Shown: piece by piece, positions 5,397 to 8,122 of the stretch
How positions within the stretch are numbered: the first letter of the stretch is position 1
Layout: each line of letters begins with the position of its first letter
Assembly: GCA_026416065.1 (NCBI GenBank)
Contig: JAOAFW010000420.1
Location: 1 to 8,122, forward strand
Length of the DNA: 8,122 nt
Reading direction: 5' to 3'
From: Fimbriimonadales bacterium
Lineage (GTDB): Bacteria; Armatimonadota; Fimbriimonadia; Fimbriimonadales; GBS-DC
The notes under the pieces: generated by a model
Told to the model about the DNA's origin: nothing
The model's database searches: none
What the model saw: the letters and a program-made list of their open reading frames with translations, nothing else
Position numbers and translations under genes: made by a program

Positions 5397-5579
5397 TTTC
5401 TCCCTCCGCCACTGGAGTTCGAGTTCGAACCGTAATCTCCTGCTTTGAAACCTCGTGTCCATCGCCTCGCGCCCGACTCCAGTTCCCATGCCCATTGTCC
5501 GATAATCCCCACAGGTTGCTTTGGCTTCTGCGAAAGACCTTCTGTTTATTCCCTGAACTGACCTCTTTGGGGGTGTCTT
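5397..5579. promoter_or_regulatory. Divergent intergenic region, ybjQ-like and pilin-like genes
   Basis: This 183-nt gap must hold promoters for both directions, but neither is clear. A GATAATCCCC at 5501-5510 on the plus strand resembles the TATAATCC boxes seen elsewhere in the window and could serve the pilin-like gene with a leader of about 65 nt. No good -35 is visible. The repeated GAGTTC units at 5415-5426 have no evident role. GGGGGTG (5569-5575) is a plausible ribosome binding site for the ATG at 5580, pairing with the 16S tail through one G-U wobble. Confidence 0.3.
5401..5407 (-). promoter_or_regulatory. Ribosome binding site of the YbjQ-like gene
   Basis: The minus strand reads GGAGGGAGAAAATG, a strong Shine-Dalgarno sequence immediately before the ATG at 5396. 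It fixes the start there and argues against upstream in-frame ATG codons between 5463 and 5495. Confidence 0.7.
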
Positions 5580-6467
5580 ATGTCCAAACTACGGGGTTTT
5601 ACGGTGATTGAGCTGCTGATTGTGTGTGCGATATTGGCGGTGCTGGCGGGGTTATTGTTGCCGGTGTTCGCCGCGGCGCGCCATGCCAGCAAGGCAAGCG
5701 TGTGCGCCTCGAACCTGCGTCAACTGAGCAAGGCGACGTTGCTCTATGTTCAGGATCACGACGAGTGCTTCCCCCTGGCGTTTTATCGCGTCGCGGGCAC
5801 AGACAGGTCATGTCTGCGTTCCGTATGGGGGAGCCTTTTCCCCTACCTACGCGACTATCGGGTGGCGTTGTGCCCAGCAGAGGCGCAGCCAACCGAGTTG
5901 ACCGCGCTGCGTACGGCGCGTCCTGTGGCGACGCCCCTGTGCGACGGCGAGCCGTCCCAAGTCGCCCTCATGCCCAACTGGTGCCTTACGGTGAACGCGG
6001 TGACCTACCCGGAGGTCCCGCCCGTTCATTTGGCCAAACTGCCGTTCCCGGCGAGTACGGGGTTCTGGTTCGACGGGTGGCTGGGTTCGGAAGACGGGGG
6101 ACGATTCGAGCCGTTCAGTGGGGTTGCACCGCGCCACGGGCATCGCGTTCAGGTTCCCGACCAGGTGTTCATGGGCGAGGAGTCGCGCTACCTCGGGCGT
6201 GGTCAGGCGAGCTTCGTGGACGGGCATGTTCGGGCGTTTACGGCGCGTGTGCGTGCCGACGCCGCCCGGCGGGGAGACATGCTTCAAATTTCGGCACGCC
6301 CGCACACAATCGAGGGGCGACTAACACCCGTGTGGTTGATTCAGGGCGGCGTTTATCATGGGCGCAGCAGCTTTTTTGGCTGGCCCAGCCGCCCCAAACA
6401 GGGCGATCCGAACCGGATGCTGTTGATGTGCTACCCGCGCCCGAACTATTGTGAGGAGTGGGATTAG
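5580..6467 (+). CDS. Type IV pilin-like protein, DUF1559/H-X9-DG-like
   Basis: This 295-residue protein starts with a class III (prepilin) signal: a short basic leader MSKLRG, cleavage after Gly6, then FTVIELLIVCAILAVLAGLLLP with Glu at mature position 5 and a hydrophobic helix. It would be processed by a PilD-type peptidase and held in, or assembled at, the membrane. The region after the helix (ASNLRQLSKATLLYVQDHDECFP) is typical of the large prepilin-like proteins common in Armatimonadota and Planctomycetota. Near the C-terminus YLGRGQASFVDGHVRAF (204-220) matches the H-X9-DG motif of that group, except that Tyr204 replaces His. A further 75 residues, rich in basic and aromatic residues, follow the motif, which is longer than I expect. 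No secretion or pilus assembly genes are adjacent; proteins of this type often occur as scattered single genes. Confidence 0.88.
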   Translation: MSKLRGFTVIELLIVCAILAVLAGLLLPVFAAARHASKASVCASNLRQLSKATLLYVQDHDECFPLAFYRVAGTDRSCLRSVWGSLFPYLRDYRVALCPAEAQPTELTALRTARPVATPLCDGEPSQVALMPNWCLTVNAVTYPEVPPVHLAKLPFPASTGFWFDGWLGSEDGGRFEPFSGVAPRHGHRVQVPDQVFMGEESRYLGRGQASFVDGHVRAFTARVRADAARRGDMLQISARPHTIEGRLTPVWLIQGGVYHGRSSFFGWPSRPKQGDPNRMLLMCYPRPNYCEEWD

Positions 6468-6474
6468 CAGGCGG

Positions 6475-6480
6475 TATAAT
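6475..6480 (+). promoter_or_regulatory. -10 box of the metal ATPase gene, leaderless start
   Basis: The sequence GCGGTATAATCCCCCTATG places a consensus TATAAT only 6 nt before the ATG at 6487. Bacterial transcripts start about 6-8 nt after the -10 box, so the mRNA would begin at or next to the start codon. No Shine-Dalgarno sequence lies between the box and the ATG. The -35 region is not recognisable. Confidence 0.65.
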
Positions 6481-6486
6481 CCCCCT

Positions 6487-8122
6487 ATGGCGCAATCGTG
6501 TGCGTGTGGGGGCAGTTGTGCCCAAGCCCGACGCGAGAACTGGCAAATCGGCGTCGGGCTGACGCTTGCGCTGGGCGCGGAGGCCGCCGAATGGCTGGGA
6601 TTGCCCGAACTTGTGCCCGCACTGCTGGCAGCGTCGGCGATTGTCATCGCAGGGCGTGAAGTGCTCAAACAGGGTCTCTCCGCCTTGATGCGCTTTCGCC
6701 CCAACATCTATTTGCTGATGACGCTGGCAGGCGCAGGCGCTATCGCGCTGGGCAAGTGGGGCGAGGCAGCCGTCGTGTTGACGCTCTACGCGCTCGCCGA
6801 GTTGCTGGAACAGCGCGCTTCGGAACGCTCCGAGCGTAGCCTGCGCGCCGCGCTCGAACTCGCCCCCACTGAGGCGACCGTGCAGAACCCAAGCGGCGAA
6901 TGGCAAACCGCGCCAATTGCCCAAATCCGCGTCGGACAGCGCGTGCGGGTCAAGCCAGGTGAGCGTATCCCGCTGGACGGAACCGTTGTGGCAGGCGCGT
7001 CCGCCGTAGACCAATCCCCTATCACCGGCGAGAGCGCGCCAGTGGAGAAATCGGCGGGCGATGCCGTCTACGCCGGTTCGATGAACCTGCACGGCTCGCT
7101 GGAAATCGAGGTCGCCGCGACTGCCGATGAGACTCTGGTCGCGCATATCGCCCGCACGGTGGTGCAGGCGCAGGCACGGCGAGCGCAGGTAGACCGTTTT
7201 ATGGATCGCTTCGCGCGAATCTACACCCCCTTGATGCTCGCACTGGCGACAGGTGTGGCAGTATTGCCCCCCGTACTCACCGATGCGCCGTTTGCGGAGT
7301 GGCTCTATCGCGGGCTGGTGTTTCTGGTGCTGGGCTGTCCCTGCGCGCTGGTGATTAGCACGCCCGTCACGCTACTCAGCGCGCTCAGCGGCTTGGCGCG
7401 ACACGGCACCGTGGTCAAAGGCGCAGCCGTGCTGGAGCAGGCAGCGACCCTGCGCACGCTCGCACTCGATAAGACCGGCACGCTCACCTACGGCAAACAT
7501 CGCGTGGAACACGCCCGGAGCCTTGACCGGCAGCCCCTGCAAAGTCATCTGGAGGTCGCCCTCAGCCTCACGATGCATTCGGAGCATCCGATTGCGCAGG
7601 CGATACGCGACTACTGCCAGCATCAGGGCGCAACCGCGCGTCCGCTGGAGTCGTTCGAGGCGACGCCCGGACTGGGTATGACGGGCGTGGTGGACGGCAA
7701 AACCTTTCGAATGGGCAACCATCGCTTTGTGGAGCAGTACGACGCCTGTTCTAAGTCGCTGGAGGCGGTTCTGGAGCAGCTGGAGGCGCAGGGACTGACG
7801 ACCGTCGTGCTGTTTGACCATCAGCCCCGTGCTGTGTTCGCCCTGCGCGATGTGATTCGCCCGGAAGCGGCGCATGCCGTTGCGCAACTGCACCAACTGG
7901 GGCTTCACACCGTCTTGCTTACAGGGGATACGCCCGCCACCGCGACCGCCATCGCGCAGCAAGCGGGCGTTCGGGAGCAATATGCCGAGCTACTGCCTCA
8001 CGAGAAAGCGCAAGCAATTGAGGCGTTGCGTGTCCGATTCGGGCGCGTGGGCATGGCAGGCGACGGCGTGAACGACGCGCCCGCGCTCGCCACGGCCGAG
8101 CTGGGCGTCAGCTTCGCCGAAC
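6487..8122 (+). CDS. zntA: P1B-type heavy-metal exporting ATPase, C-terminus outside window
   Basis: This is a metal-transporting P-type ATPase of the Zn/Cd/Pb (ZntA/CadA-like) group, an inner-membrane efflux pump. About 545 residues are visible. Hydrophobic segments lie at about 20-60, 75-115, 240-262 and 270-305. Key motifs are TGES (180-183, actuator), CPC (284-286, transmembrane metal site), DKTGTLT with phosphorylated Asp328, SEHP (365-368, His-Pro of P1B pumps) and GDGVNDAP (525-532). The N-terminus is unusual: instead of an HMA domain it has only MAQSCACGGSC, with cysteines at 5, 7 and 11 that could bind metal. ATG 6487 is the first in-frame ATG after the preceding stop. The window ends shortly after GDGVNDAP, so the final membrane helices are missing. 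CPC alone does not separate Zn/Cd from Cu transport; the cysteine-rich start and overall sequence favour Zn/Cd/Pb. Confidence 0.92.
   Translation, partial: MAQSCACGGSCAQARRENWQIGVGLTLALGAEAAEWLGLPELVPALLAASAIVIAGREVLKQGLSALMRFRPNIYLLMTLAGAGAIALGKWGEAAVVLTLYALAELLEQRASERSERSLRAALELAPTEATVQNPSGEWQTAPIAQIRVGQRVRVKPGERIPLDGTVVAGASAVDQSPITGESAPVEKSAGDAVYAGSMNLHGSLEIEVAATADETLVAHIARTVVQAQARRAQVDRFMDRFARIYTPLMLALATGVAVLPPVLTDAPFAEWLYRGLVFLVLGCPCALVISTPVTLLSALSGLARHGTVVKGAAVLEQAATLRTLALDKTGTLTYGKHRVEHARSLDRQPLQSHLEVALSLTMHSEHPIAQAIRDYCQHQGATARPLESFEATPGLGMTGVVDGKTFRMGNHRFVEQYDACSKSLEAVLEQLEAQGLTTVVLFDHQPRAVFALRDVIRPEAAHAVAQLHQLGLHTVLLTGDTPATATAIAQQAGVREQYAELLPHEKAQAIEALRVRFGRVGMAGDGVNDAPALATAELGVSFAE

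Noticed and set aside
5411..5440. tRNA T-arm-like GGTTCGAAC on the minus strand
   Set aside because: The flanking bases do not form the 5-bp T stem, and no acceptor or anticodon arm is found around it.
5397..5495. Longer N-terminus for the YbjQ-like protein
   Set aside because: Family homology begins at the Met at 5396, which has a strong ribosome binding site; the extension is unlike the family.
1..8122. CRISPR arrays, insertion sequences, rRNA or tRNA genes
   Set aside because: No regularly spaced repeats, transposase genes or conserved RNA genes were seen. The only transposon-like sequence is the adapter at the left edge.

Overview
This GC-rich bacterial window (roughly 60% GC by eye) carries ten protein genes, two of them cut by the window edges. 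Bases 1-19 are not genomic: they match the Tn5/Nextera mosaic-end adapter, so the left edge is probably a contig end made from sequencing reads. The likely source is an uncultured bacterium, possibly Armatimonadota. That inference rests on the large prepilin-like protein with a C-terminal DG motif, the menaquinone-type (Bacillus-like) SdhB, and strong TATAAT boxes very close to start codons. No rRNA or other decisive taxonomic marker is present.

Layout. Leftward from position 1430: sdhB (iron-sulfur subunit of succinate dehydrogenase/fumarate reductase) and surE (nucleotidase, truncated), joined by a TAATG junction. Rightward 1537-4178: a compact four-gene operon encoding a 64-residue small protein, a bacterial E2 (ubiquitin-conjugating-like) protein, a JAB/MPN peptidase fused to a ThiF/E1 activating enzyme, and a protein with two tandem CCHC zinc fingers. 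A 21-bp inverted repeat (4186-4244) lies in the convergent gap that follows. Leftward 5396-4278: a YbjQ/UPF0145 protein and a sorbitol-6-phosphate dehydrogenase-like SDR, abutting as TAAATG. Rightward: a type IV pilin-like protein (5580-6467), then a P1B-type heavy-metal ATPase (6487 to the window end) that appears to have its own leaderless promoter.

The most interesting part is 1537-4178. It has the parts of a ubiquitin-like conjugation pathway: candidate modifier, E1, E2 and JAMM protease. E1 and protease are one polypeptide, and a tandem zinc-finger protein sits where a ligase or target adaptor would be expected. Departures from the textbook scheme are a candidate modifier without a Gly-Gly end, no obvious catalytic Cys in the E1 crossover loop, and a Cys-Cys pair at the expected E2 active site. 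The operon resembles known bacterial E1-E2-JAB operons such as Bil-type systems, but this arrangement with a tandem zinc-finger gene deserves a database comparison. No phage, transposase or defence gene is visible next to it; its neighbours look like housekeeping genes.
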